A stretch of 46,762 nt of DNA from an uncultured Clostridia bacterium. GTDB lineage: Bacteria; Bacillota; Clostridia; UBA1381. Position 1 is the first letter of the stretch. Each line of letters starts with the position of its first letter. The stretch spans positions 1 to 46,762 of the forward strand of contig CALXWJ010000091.1 in NCBI GenBank assembly GCA_944392335.1. Direction: 5' to 3'. Both the position numbers and the translations under genes were made by a program. The notes beneath the pieces were generated by a model that was not told where the DNA came from, ran no database searches, and was given only the letters and a program-made list of their open reading frames with translations. This document shows, piece by piece, positions 26,501 to 35,200 of this stretch.

Positions 26501-28766
26501 TAATATCGCAAGAGCAGATGCATCAAACCAATGGGGGAGTGCTTTCAGACAGATAAACGGATTAAAAGAAATAATAATTCCTTCAAGCTGGAACAGTATA
26601 GGAAGTTATTTCTTCTCAGGAATAAACAATCTTGAAAAAATTGTTGTGTTAAATCCAAATACAATATTCAGTACAAACTGTTTCTATAATATTCCAAATA
26701 CCGGAATTGTTACAGGCTATAAGGATTCAACAGCCGAAGCATTTGCTCAAACAATAGGCTGGACATTTGAAGAAATAACTTCAGACTGCAGTTCTAACTC
26801 TCTTAATACATTAAACGCAGAAAAAAATGAAAATATTGATAAAATTTATGTCAATATAAAGGCGGGAGAATATATAATAGATAAACCGCTTGAATTTACC
26901 GAAAGCGATAGTGGTGATATTGAAGTAATATACACGTCATATGGTGATGGCCCGGCTGTTTTATCTGGTGGAAAACAGATTTCTGATTGGGTAGTATTTG
27001 ATGAAAACAAGAATATTTACAGAGCGTATGTCGGAACAAATATTAACAGCAGACAATTTTATGTTGACGGAGTTAAAGCACAAAGAGCAGGGCATAAAGG
27101 CGGATTTACAAATTACACTGTTGATGAAAACGGTATACTTTGTGAAAATCAAGAACTTTTATCCTTTAAATATCCCGAGGATTTAGAGGTTTATTTTCAT
27201 AAGGGATGGACAGCTCCTATATGCGGAGTTGACTCTGTTACAGAAGAAAACGGAAAAATAAGAGTAAATCTTAATCAGAACGCTTGGAATATATTGCTTA
27301 CAAGAAATGCAGGAATTATTGAAACCGATACAGTGTATTTCCCGGATAATGTTTATTCCTATGAGAACGCATATGAACTTATTGATGAAGAGGGCGAATG
27401 GTATTTAAACACTCATGACGGATATATCTATTACAGGCCAAGAAAATTTGAGAATATCAAAACAGCAAAAGCAGTTTTACCTGTAACAGAACAACTTATC
27501 TCAGTTAATAATGCACAAAATATCAGATTTGATGATTTGGTGTTTTCTTATACAACATGGAATAAGCCCACAGAAGATAAGGGATTTTTCGGCGGACAAA
27601 ACAGCGTAATGTGGACAGATATGGACAGAGATTATAGGTTCATGGACGGTGCAGTAGAAGTAATAACTGCAAAAAACATTGATTTTGTAAATTGTACGTT
27701 TACAAAGCTCGGTTCTGTCGGGTTGAAGTTGATGCAGGGTGTAAGCGAATGCGATATTATAGGAAATGAAATATATGATATCTCGGCTAATGGTATATGT
27801 CTGGGCGGCCAAAGAACAGAAGAGGAAAGTCAACCTGCCGAAGAAAACCAAAATAAAAATAATACAATTATAAATAATCTTATTCATTCCATAGGCACAG
27901 ATTATCATGGAGGAAGTGCAATATCCACAACCTATGTAAAGGACACTAAAATAAAAAATAATGAAATCTTTAATGTTTCTTACATGGGTATTCATATGGG
28001 GCATGTAGCAGACGATAATTATATAAGCGGATTGTATATTCTAAATAATTATGTTCATGACACTGTAAATAATATGGTTGAAGGTTCTGCAATCTATACT
28101 TTCGGAGCAACACAGGGAAATAATATTATCAGTGGAAATTATACAACCTATGGGTGGGGAAGAACAAGCGGGATTGCAAATGATAACGGTTCTACAAACC
28201 TCACCATTACAAATAATGTTATTGACGGTACTCATTCCTGGAATTGTGTCGATGAATATTCAGAAAACTATCTTAAAAATTGGAGACCGAATGATTCGGG
28301 AGCCGGAAATTCTGACGGTACGGGAATAGTATTTAATAACAATTTCGGTACATACGGTTTAAGTTTCCCTAATAATAAAGAATACCATGGGCAGATCATC
28401 AGCCATAACGTTTGTGAATTTGCTGTATGGCCGGAGGAAGCAAAGGAAATCATAACTGCTTCCGGGTTAGAGGATAGTTACTGTATAAAGCATCAGGATA
28501 TAGTAAGAGAAATAGTTTTAAAGGATAGATATGAAATTCAGCAGGGAGATACAGTCGATTTAGAATATTTTGCTTTCGGTGAAAAATACGAAACATACAT
28601 CGGAAATTCTTTAGAAATGTATTTGTACAGCGACAATGAGGAAATTGCACAAGTTAATGAAAATGAACAGCTTATAGCAAAATACCCCGGCACAACTAAT
28701 GTCAGAGTTTGCTTTAAGAACGGTGATATTTTAAGACAGTACACAGTTGAAGTAACTGTAAAATAG
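23577..28766 (+). CDS. Secreted beta-helix (GH141-like) enzyme interrupted by an LRR domain
   Basis: This 1729-residue protein has a signal peptide and two CBM4-like jelly-rolls (~30-170 and ~275-455). A module ending VSTFIWDGNLSPLSR follows (~560-640). The GH141-type start YVDGEEGNDENPGTINDPF occurs at ~646. After the first helix (AKTEVRELLKKYN, ~682) a BspA-type LRR domain is inserted (~685-1085: LKWQYENNVLEISGTGNM, PWAQYKGSIRTLIL, GITSIGAEAFSDC, and so on). The beta-helix then resumes at KIYVNIKAGEYIIDKPLEF and runs to ~1640; an Ig-like domain ends the protein. No SLH domain is present. The beta-helix parts align with the preceding gene product (SRQFYVDGVKAQRAG versus RNMYVNGIRAIRAKS). ATG 23577 follows AGGAG, 16 bases after the previous gene. 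Confidence 0.82.
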   Translation: MTKSNKIIILLLLSVMLFGASAYADAFGADWIYKDFEVTDGFLCDFQNSTVERITYDGHNSNASVSITKSDENEDFGYNLDFKKGKIYKIGAFAKNALDGFVIKIKSSGNLCKNKILTIDKSSGNDWTYFETEFLCDENDGVLDLISFTSRTSSGKYYIDKLFVVPVSEGNVSVTGDIKSGSDVLFDISNNKKYYYNIYIKDNDNERVIENGYTQDGKIPFKIPSLAEGKELFLKYSPVDEKGTPLQYITYNAGTVSKGSFSPVSINTQNKPNYFDDKVFAGGFIDEQYNYDYSDTLKTSAINAQYNKILFSFDESASETGAFRFDLSSDFTSSPDYYVTLEKGKTYKLKARVKISEDILSDRFNFHIIGQGKEGEKTGYAMLSVQNNNFKANEWNDVETYFTWNGQLGSSDTVLIRIRIADGTWASWFGEDTEKRISAYYLDSFSVMPYNPDVTVRQSGDMYVGGKLRLETSCDKVVANSWPNMFDPLFFLQYTGSIAFYKVDNEVVDIIYGIDTQIDNMSEYLNKNVTCDMYPVMYGEVKNKKTVDLGTVRLRDNSFTVKYYEKVLNPLSDSLEGRIVADIYDDTMPYYFNASYNADKIADVKSGENFSLNIKNADKVSTFIWDGNLSPLSRKQDISRDENAILLYVDGEEGNDENPGTINDPFKTIERAKTEVRELLKKYNRTDDLKWQYENNVLEISGTGNMKNYFDVETPWAQYKGSIRTLILKEGITSIGAEAFSDCTQLKNIVLPDSLSYIGENAFSGCENLIAVVLGDNVTSVKNGAFPASTNKCVSKNSVFAYKEGYKTYTAGEAESSVISPSGNTNIGWALYEDTLVFEGEGYFVNVKSDFQATVPWKDYKAQITTAIIQPGITRTPYYLFSGTTDGVSDYANLKRYTVADTVTRLSQNEIAECTGLEYINLSSNTNLIGEGYITGNGLSVPIKELIIPASVTMIGSCSFNNLSRLEKLVFEEGFNIARADASNQWGSAFRQINGLKEIIIPSSWNSIGSYFFSGINNLEKIVVLNPNTIFSTNCFYNIPNTGIVTGYKDSTAEAFAQTIGWTFEEITSDCSSNSLNTLNAEKNENIDKIYVNIKAGEYIIDKPLEFTESDSGDIEVIYTSYGDGPAVLSGGKQISDWVVFDENKNIYRAYVGTNINSRQFYVDGVKAQRAGHKGGFTNYTVDENGILCENQELLSFKYPEDLEVYFHKGWTAPICGVDSVTEENGKIRVNLNQNAWNILLTRNAGIIETDTVYFPDNVYSYENAYELIDEEGEWYLNTHDGYIYYRPRKFENIKTAKAVLPVTEQLISVNNAQNIRFDDLVFSYTTWNKPTEDKGFFGGQNSVMWTDMDRDYRFMDGAVEVITAKNIDFVNCTFTKLGSVGLKLMQGVSECDIIGNEIYDISANGICLGGQRTEEESQPAEENQNKNNTIINNLIHSIGTDYHGGSAISTTYVKDTKIKNNEIFNVSYMGIHMGHVADDNYISGLYILNNYVHDTVNNMVEGSAIYTFGATQGNNIISGNYTTYGWGRTSGIANDNGSTNLTITNNVIDGTHSWNCVDEYSENYLKNWRPNDSGAGNSDGTGIVFNNNFGTYGLSFPNNKEYHGQIISHNVCEFAVWPEEAKEIITASGLEDSYCIKHQDIVREIVLKDRYEIQQGDTVDLEYFAFGEKYETYIGNSLEMYLYSDNEEIAQVNENEQLIAKYPGTTNVRVCFKNGDILRQYTVEVTVK

Positions 28767-28782
28767 AAAGAGAGGTATTATT

Positions 28783-30381
28783 ATGAAAAGAAAATTATCA
28801 TTGGTACTTGCATTGATTGTTATGGTGACAGGTTTTGCAGGATGTTCAAAGAAGGAGACAACTACAGATCCGAATGAGAAAATAACAATCAGGTGGATGG
28901 GATTTCCTATTGATGGAGTCGGTACACCGGATGAAACAATTGAAAAATACATTGAAGAAAAATTTAATGTAAATTTAGAGCCAATATTCATAACCTACGG
29001 TGAATATCAGGACAAAAAGGCAATGATGCTTGCAGGCGATGACATCCCGGATCTTATTTATGAGTTTGACCCCAGTAATGTGGTCCAGGATGCAGAACAG
29101 GGTTTCATAGCAAAGATTTCTTATGAAACAATAAAACAATATGCGCCTGATGTTTATAATATTATTAATGAAACAGAACCAAGAGCATGGTCATATTCAA
29201 GAGTCGATGGAGAAAACTTCGGCATCCCGAATTTGGCATATGAAAACAACAATGTTAAAATCGGCTTATGGAGAGAGGATTGGCTTAAAAATGTAGGAAT
29301 TGATAAAATCCCAGAGACAATTGACGAAATGGGTGATGCATTATATAAGTTCACATATAACGATCCCGACGGAAACGGTGTTGATGATACATATGGTATG
29401 ACAGGTGCAATTAGCTGGAATGCAATGTTCCAGGATATCTTCGGTGCATACGGCGCAATGCCCTTTGACTGGGTTAAAACTGAAGACGGCAATGTGTACG
29501 GAGGCTTACAACAAAACACAGTAGAGGCTTTGACAACGCTTACAAATTGGTATAAGCAAGGCTTGATTCACCCCGACTTTATTACAGATTCTGTTTCTGG
29601 TACGGCAAAAGAAAAATTTGCAAACGGAAAAATTGGTTTTATCAATCAATTGGGCGGATACTATGACGAAACAGATAAAACAGCGATACAAAACCTTACG
29701 AAGAGCTTAAATCCTAATGCAATTGTTACAGATGCTCATCCTGTAAAAGGTCCCGAAGGCAAAAGCGGCGGATTTATATGGGGAAGTGCCGCTCATATTG
29801 TCGCCTTTGGCAGACACTTGGAAGATGATGAAGTAAAGCTTCAAAAAATTTTGGAGATATTAAATACAATGGTAAGCGACGAAGAAGTGATGAAGGCTGT
29901 CAGATTAGGGGAAGAAGGAGTTACATATAAACTTGCCGAGGGTTCAGAATCTATAGCAGACGGAATTGAATGGATTTCACCTTATGATGATTCAGAGATA
30001 AGAAATACGGCAGGAATTGTAAATAATTTCTCATCAGCTACATTCTTCATGCCTGTGTCACCAAGTTTTGAAGCATATGAAAAATATACATTAAAGGCAA
30101 AGATTGATGCTTATAATAAAGCGGCAAACGGCGCAAAGGGAACAACAGATGCATTTTTAAAACCTGATTTATTACCGTCATCAGCTGATTATTTTACAAC
30201 CTTAAGAAACGCACAGATAAAATTAATGGTTGACATTATAACAGGAACAAAGCCCATTGATTCATATATGGAAGAGTTTACACAAACATGGGAACAATAT
30301 GGCGGAAAAATATTAGAAGAAGAAACTGTACCTTTGGCTGAGGATATAGATGCAATGTTAAAAGAAGTTGTTGCAGAATAA
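28783..30381 (+). CDS. ABC transporter substrate-binding lipoprotein, LplA-like
   Basis: The 532-residue extracytoplasmic binding protein has a lipoprotein signal ending TGFAGC, so C21 would be lipidated after cleavage. The mature part is a family-1/LplA-type solute-binding protein: ITIRWMGFP start, LAGDDIPDLIYEF, DPDGNGVDDTYGMTG (a likely Ca-binding-like loop common in these proteins) and YKQGLIHPDF. These receptors bind oligosaccharides. The two permease genes follow directly, so this is the receptor of a CUT1-type importer. The sugar is probably an oligosaccharide released by the adjacent beta-helix enzymes (inference). GAGAGG is the SD, 16 bases after the upstream gene. Confidence 0.9.
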   Translation: MKRKLSLVLALIVMVTGFAGCSKKETTTDPNEKITIRWMGFPIDGVGTPDETIEKYIEEKFNVNLEPIFITYGEYQDKKAMMLAGDDIPDLIYEFDPSNVVQDAEQGFIAKISYETIKQYAPDVYNIINETEPRAWSYSRVDGENFGIPNLAYENNNVKIGLWREDWLKNVGIDKIPETIDEMGDALYKFTYNDPDGNGVDDTYGMTGAISWNAMFQDIFGAYGAMPFDWVKTEDGNVYGGLQQNTVEALTTLTNWYKQGLIHPDFITDSVSGTAKEKFANGKIGFINQLGGYYDETDKTAIQNLTKSLNPNAIVTDAHPVKGPEGKSGGFIWGSAAHIVAFGRHLEDDEVKLQKILEILNTMVSDEEVMKAVRLGEEGVTYKLAEGSESIADGIEWISPYDDSEIRNTAGIVNNFSSATFFMPVSPSFEAYEKYTLKAKIDAYNKAANGAKGTTDAFLKPDLLPSSADYFTTLRNAQIKLMVDIITGTKPIDSYMEEFTQTWEQYGGKILEEETVPLAEDIDAMLKEVVAE

Positions 30382-30425
30382 TTTACTCATATAGCAATTG
30401 AAATATTTGAGAGGAACAACCAATT

Positions 30426-31370
30426 ATGATTATGACAAAGAAATACACATCATATAAAATAAAAAAATCTTCGTTTATAGGTATAAAAAAGCATTGGCAG
30501 CTGCTGTTGTTTCTTTTGCCGGGATTAATTGCACTCATACTCTTTAACTATCTTCCGATGGGCGGAATTTTAGTGGCATTCAAGGACTATAGGATACGGG
30601 ACGGAATCTTCGGAAGCGATTGGGTTGGCTTTGCGAATTTTCAAAAAATGTTCACAGGAATGGAATTCCCGAGAATACTTAAAAACACAATTGTTATCAG
30701 CTTTCTGAAGCTGATAACAAGCTTTCCCGCACCTATCATTTTAGCATTGCTTTTAAATGAAATACATAACAGCAAAATAAAAAAATGTGTGCAGACCATT
30801 TCATACCTTCCACATTTTTTCTCTTGGATTATTTTGGGTAATATTTTTACAATGTTATTTTCCATAGAAGGACCTGTTAATTCGGTGCTTAAAATGCTCG
30901 GCCTGAATGAAAGTATTGCATTTTTCAAAAGCGAAGGCTGGTTTATATTCTTGCTTATTGTAACCAACATATATCAGACTGTCGGCTGGGGAACGATTAT
31001 ATACTTAGCGGCAATATCCGGTATAGATAATTCACTGATTGAAGCGGCAACAATTGACGGAGCAGGACGATTCAAACAGGTAATTCACATAATAATACCT
31101 ACAATCATGCCAACAGTTACAACAGTACTGATATTAAATCTCGGTGGTATTCTGAATGCAGGATTTGACCAGATCTATAACTTATATAATCCTACCTTAT
31201 ATAATGTTGCAGACATAATTGATACTTATGTTCTAAGACAGCTTAGTGAGAATAATTATTCTATTGGTACTGCAGTAGGTCTATTCAAATCGGTTGTCGG
31301 GTTGATTTTTGTATTTGCAACAAATAAGATAGTGAATAAGCTGAGCGATGATGAAATGGGAATTATGTAA
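30426..31370 (+). CDS. ABC sugar transporter permease, LplB-like
   Basis: This 314-residue inner-membrane permease has about six membrane segments, starting WQLLLFLLPGLIALILFNYL. The MalF/LplB-type EAA loop reads EAATIDGAGRFKQVIHIIIP and is the contact for the ATPase. It pairs with the next permease (14 bases away) and the upstream binding lipoprotein. No ATPase gene lies in the cluster, as is usual for this class, where a shared MsmX-type ATPase encoded elsewhere serves many importers. ATG 30426 is used, with GAGGAAC upstream; a second ATG two codons later is possible. Confidence 0.9.
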   Translation: MIMTKKYTSYKIKKSSFIGIKKHWQLLLFLLPGLIALILFNYLPMGGILVAFKDYRIRDGIFGSDWVGFANFQKMFTGMEFPRILKNTIVISFLKLITSFPAPIILALLLNEIHNSKIKKCVQTISYLPHFFSWIILGNIFTMLFSIEGPVNSVLKMLGLNESIAFFKSEGWFIFLLIVTNIYQTVGWGTIIYLAAISGIDNSLIEAATIDGAGRFKQVIHIIIPTIMPTVTTVLILNLGGILNAGFDQIYNLYNPTLYNVADIIDTYVLRQLSENNYSIGTAVGLFKSVVGLIFVFATNKIVNKLSDDEMGIM

Positions 31371-31384
31371 GGAGGATATGACAT

Positions 31385-32257
31385 ATGAAAAGAACTAAAG
31401 GTGAAAAATTTTTCAGTATATTCAATATATTTTTTATGATATGCTTCGGCATTATGTGTATATATCCTTTCCTCTATACTTTAACAATGTCGTTGAGTAC
31501 AACAGCGGATTCCGTCAAGGACGGTTTACACTTATTCACATTAAATCCTACATTAGAATCATATAAGCTGGCATTGGAAAATGAGAATATAGGTATAGCG
31601 TATTTTAACACCATATTACGAACGGTAGCAGGAACATTCGCAGCACTTGCAGTTTCGTTGCTGTATGCATATGCCTTGAGCAGAAATGAATTGCCCGGGA
31701 GAAAAATATTTTCAAATATATTAATATTTACAATGCTTTTTAACGGCGGAACAATTCCTACATATCTTGTAATAAAAGGACTTCATTTGCTTGATAACAG
31801 GTTGGTTTACATTTTGCCGGGATTAATAAGTGCCTATAATGTCATAATTGCACGTTCGTTCTTCAAATCTATTCCTGAATCATTGCACGAATCTGCAATT
31901 TTAGACGGCGCTTCCGAATTTATGATTTTTACCAGAATATATGTTCCGCTATCAAAAGCGGTGATAATGACATTGGTACTGTGGATAGCAGTTGGGCATT
32001 GGAATGCATGGTATGATTCATTGATTTATATTAATGATGAAAAGAAAATTGTTGTTCAGCTGTTGCTAAAGCGTATGATGGATTCGGCACAGACACAGAT
32101 GGTTGACACAATTATTACAGGTGATTCAATAGCTATTATGCCTATTACCATTCGCTCGGCAACAACAATAATAGCAATGCTGCCTATTTTAGCAATTTAT
32201 CCTTTTATTCAGAAATATTTTATGGGCGGAGTTATGCTTGGCGCAGTAAAGGGATAA
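31385..32257 (+). CDS. ABC sugar transporter permease, LplC/YtcP-like
   Basis: This 290-residue second permease belongs to the MalG/LplC (YtcP) type. Six membrane segments are visible, with IYPFLYTLTMSLS near the start and the EAA loop ESAILDGASEFMIFTRIYVP. The C-terminus FIQKYFMGGVMLGAVKG is the family's conserved ending. It forms a heterodimer with the upstream permease to move the oligosaccharide across the membrane. AAGGAGG is the SD, 14 bases after the LplB-like gene, so the two are surely co-transcribed. Confidence 0.92.
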   Translation: MKRTKGEKFFSIFNIFFMICFGIMCIYPFLYTLTMSLSTTADSVKDGLHLFTLNPTLESYKLALENENIGIAYFNTILRTVAGTFAALAVSLLYAYALSRNELPGRKIFSNILIFTMLFNGGTIPTYLVIKGLHLLDNRLVYILPGLISAYNVIIARSFFKSIPESLHESAILDGASEFMIFTRIYVPLSKAVIMTLVLWIAVGHWNAWYDSLIYINDEKKIVVQLLLKRMMDSAQTQMVDTIITGDSIAIMPITIRSATTIIAMLPILAIYPFIQKYFMGGVMLGAVKG

Positions 32258-32296
32258 GCTATATAAAAAATAAAATAAGAAGAGGAGAAAAAATAT

Positions 32297-35200
32297 ATGA
32301 AAAAAATAATATGTGTATTATTATCAATTGCCATGATATTGTCCATGACAGTTGCTGTTACATATGCAGAAGCTGCAACGGTTATTGCAAACGGCGTATA
32401 TGGCAGAGCGGAAAATGGTCAAGCTGCAGCTACACCAGAGGAAATAGTGTCAAATAAGTTCAACTGGAGTTTAGACAGCAACGGATTATTTACATTTGAA
32501 GCAGTTGACGGCGCAACCGAAATAGCAAACCAACAAAATCCCGCTCTTAATCCTTGGCAAAGCTATAAGGATGAAATCAAAAAGGTCATAATTCCAGAGG
32601 GGGTTACATTTGTCGGCGGAAGATTATTTGAATACTACACAAATCTTGAAGAAATAGTTTATCCCGAAAGCTGTACAAAACTTTATTATTCAGCTTTTAC
32701 AGGCTGTTCTAATCTGTCAAAAGCAACATTCCCGGGGAATTATACTCATAATGCAACAGAAATTACACCGAATATGTTTGGGAAACTGGAAACTATGGTA
32801 TTTCCGAAGGTTGAAAAAGCAAGTGACTTGATATTCAAAGAAGGCAGCTTAAATCAGTTCAGAAAGGTTACAATCAATGGCGGCACATTAGAATTTCAGG
32901 CAAACAACAGCGGCTATTTGAGTGAACTTAATCTTTTTGGCGACATTGTAATAGCTGACGGTGCATACAGACCGGGAACATGCTATCTTAATACAATAAA
33001 AATAGGTAAAGATGTTAATGTTTCTTTAAATAGCTTTACATATAATGCCGTACAAACAATATCCGGAAATATTAATGTATATGGTGTAAATGGATCATAT
33101 GCGGAACAACTGAACGGAAAATATATCAAAAATAGAAATGGAGAAGATATAACATCTAAAACTTATGTCTTCCATACTTTGGACGGATTAGGTAATGAAG
33201 GTGCACTTTTATGGTGGGTTGAAGGAAGTGAGCTTACAATTGACGGAATTGGGGCTATCCCTGATTTTACTGTAGATTTACCATCGGGCTGGAGCGTATT
33301 TGCAAACCAGATTCGTACTGTAAAAATTAGTGAGGGTATTACAAAAATCGGTGATTATGCATTTTCCGGATGTAATAATATAAAAACTGTAATATTGCCT
33401 TCAACTGTTACATCAATTGGTTCAGGTGCATTCACAAGCTCAAACTTGCTTGCAATTGAATTGCCAGATACAGTAACATCAGTGGCTTTGGATGCATTTA
33501 CAGAAACAAAGATATGTGTAAGTGATAAATCACCGCTGAAAGGAATTAACGGTTATTATGTATATAAAGCAGGCGAGGTATATTCCGGCAGTGTAATGGC
33601 TGTACCGGATGCCACAGCTACATGGAGTGTATATAAAATAAATATTTCGGGCGAAACAGACAGTGTTTTAGTAGTCGGAGGTCAAGGAAATCAGGTGGGA
33701 GCATACACTGCCGTACGACCGTGGCAAGAATATGCGGCTGATATCTCTACGCTGGTGATAGATTACGGCGTAACCCGAATCGCACAAAATATGTTCTATA
33801 ATAACAGTACTAATAATGATAATTTATCATCATTGGAGGAAATTTCAATAGCTGATACAGTAACTGTTATTCAACCGTATGCATTCTGGAAATTGGGAAC
33901 AGTAACACATCTTAATCTGTCTAACAGTATAACTACTGTAAATACAAGAGCATTTGACGCGATGAGCAAATTGAGCAGTCTATATATTCCTGCGTCAATT
34001 GTTGACTTTAAGGAAGCTGCTTTTGCTAATTTGGGAGGATTAACAAGCCTGACCTTTGAAAAAGGATCAAAAGGAATTGCCTCGCAGGCATCTGCAGGTG
34101 ACGGCGTATTTGCAAATGCAGTAAGGTTAACAGAAGTGGTTTTGCCTGACGGTTTTGAATCTATAGGTGCATTTGCATTCAGAAATACAGGCATTTCTGA
34201 AATTACAATACCTGACAGTGTCACAACAATAGATGAAAATGCTTTCGGCACAATTTCAGAAAGTAGTCCTAAGGATTTGATAATATATGCGTCAGCCGGT
34301 AACACTGCGGCAGAAGAATTTTATAATAAATTTAAGGATTACGGTGTTAAACTGGTTGCAAACCTTGCGTCAGGAGATATAAATGAGTATCTTTCATGGA
34401 TAATCGATAAAGATAATAAGTTATATATTAACGGTACAGGTGTAATGCCTGATTACAGCTTAGAAAACCCTGCACCATGGTCTGATTATGCATCACAAAT
34501 AACATATATAATAATTGATAATACAGTTACATCAATCGGTGCCTATGCATTTGCGGGCTTCAGGGCCATGGATAGTTTTAATGTTGAAGAAAATATCACT
34601 GCTATCGGTGAAAATGCGTTCTTAAATACAAAACAAAGTTTTACCCTTAACTGTTCTACAAAAACTGCAGTTGATTATGCAGTCGCAAACGATATTGCAT
34701 ACACTATAGGCGGAACACTTTCAACCGGAATAAAATGGGTTATTAATAATGATACTATGACCCTTTCGGGGGAGGGTGCTATCCCTGCAGACAATTCCGG
34801 TACAAGCACAGAAACTCCCTGGAATAATTTAGGAATAAGAAATCTGAAGAAAATTGTTATTGAAAACGGAATAACAAATATACCCGGTTGGTCATTTAAT
34901 ATTGCAACTGCATTAAAGACAGTCATTATACCTGATTCTGTTACATCAATTGGACACGGTGCATTTAATGAATCGGATAACTTGGAATTTATAGAAATAC
35001 CCGCAAATGTAGAATTCGTTGGCGGATTTGCTTCGGCAAGTGATTTGAAACGTATTGCTTTTTTAAGTGATACAGCAACTATTCCTACAAATGTATCCGG
35101 CAGCAGGAATAATGATGTTACATATTATGTGGAAGCAGATTCGGCAGCTGCCGCACAGAATATTGAAGAAGAAAGAATTACAAGAGAAACCATTAAGGCT

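Noticed and set aside
27501..28004. 167-codon minus-strand ORF in the second beta-helix gene
   Set aside because: Composition (many I, Y, C, F) is that of an antisense frame; no start context.
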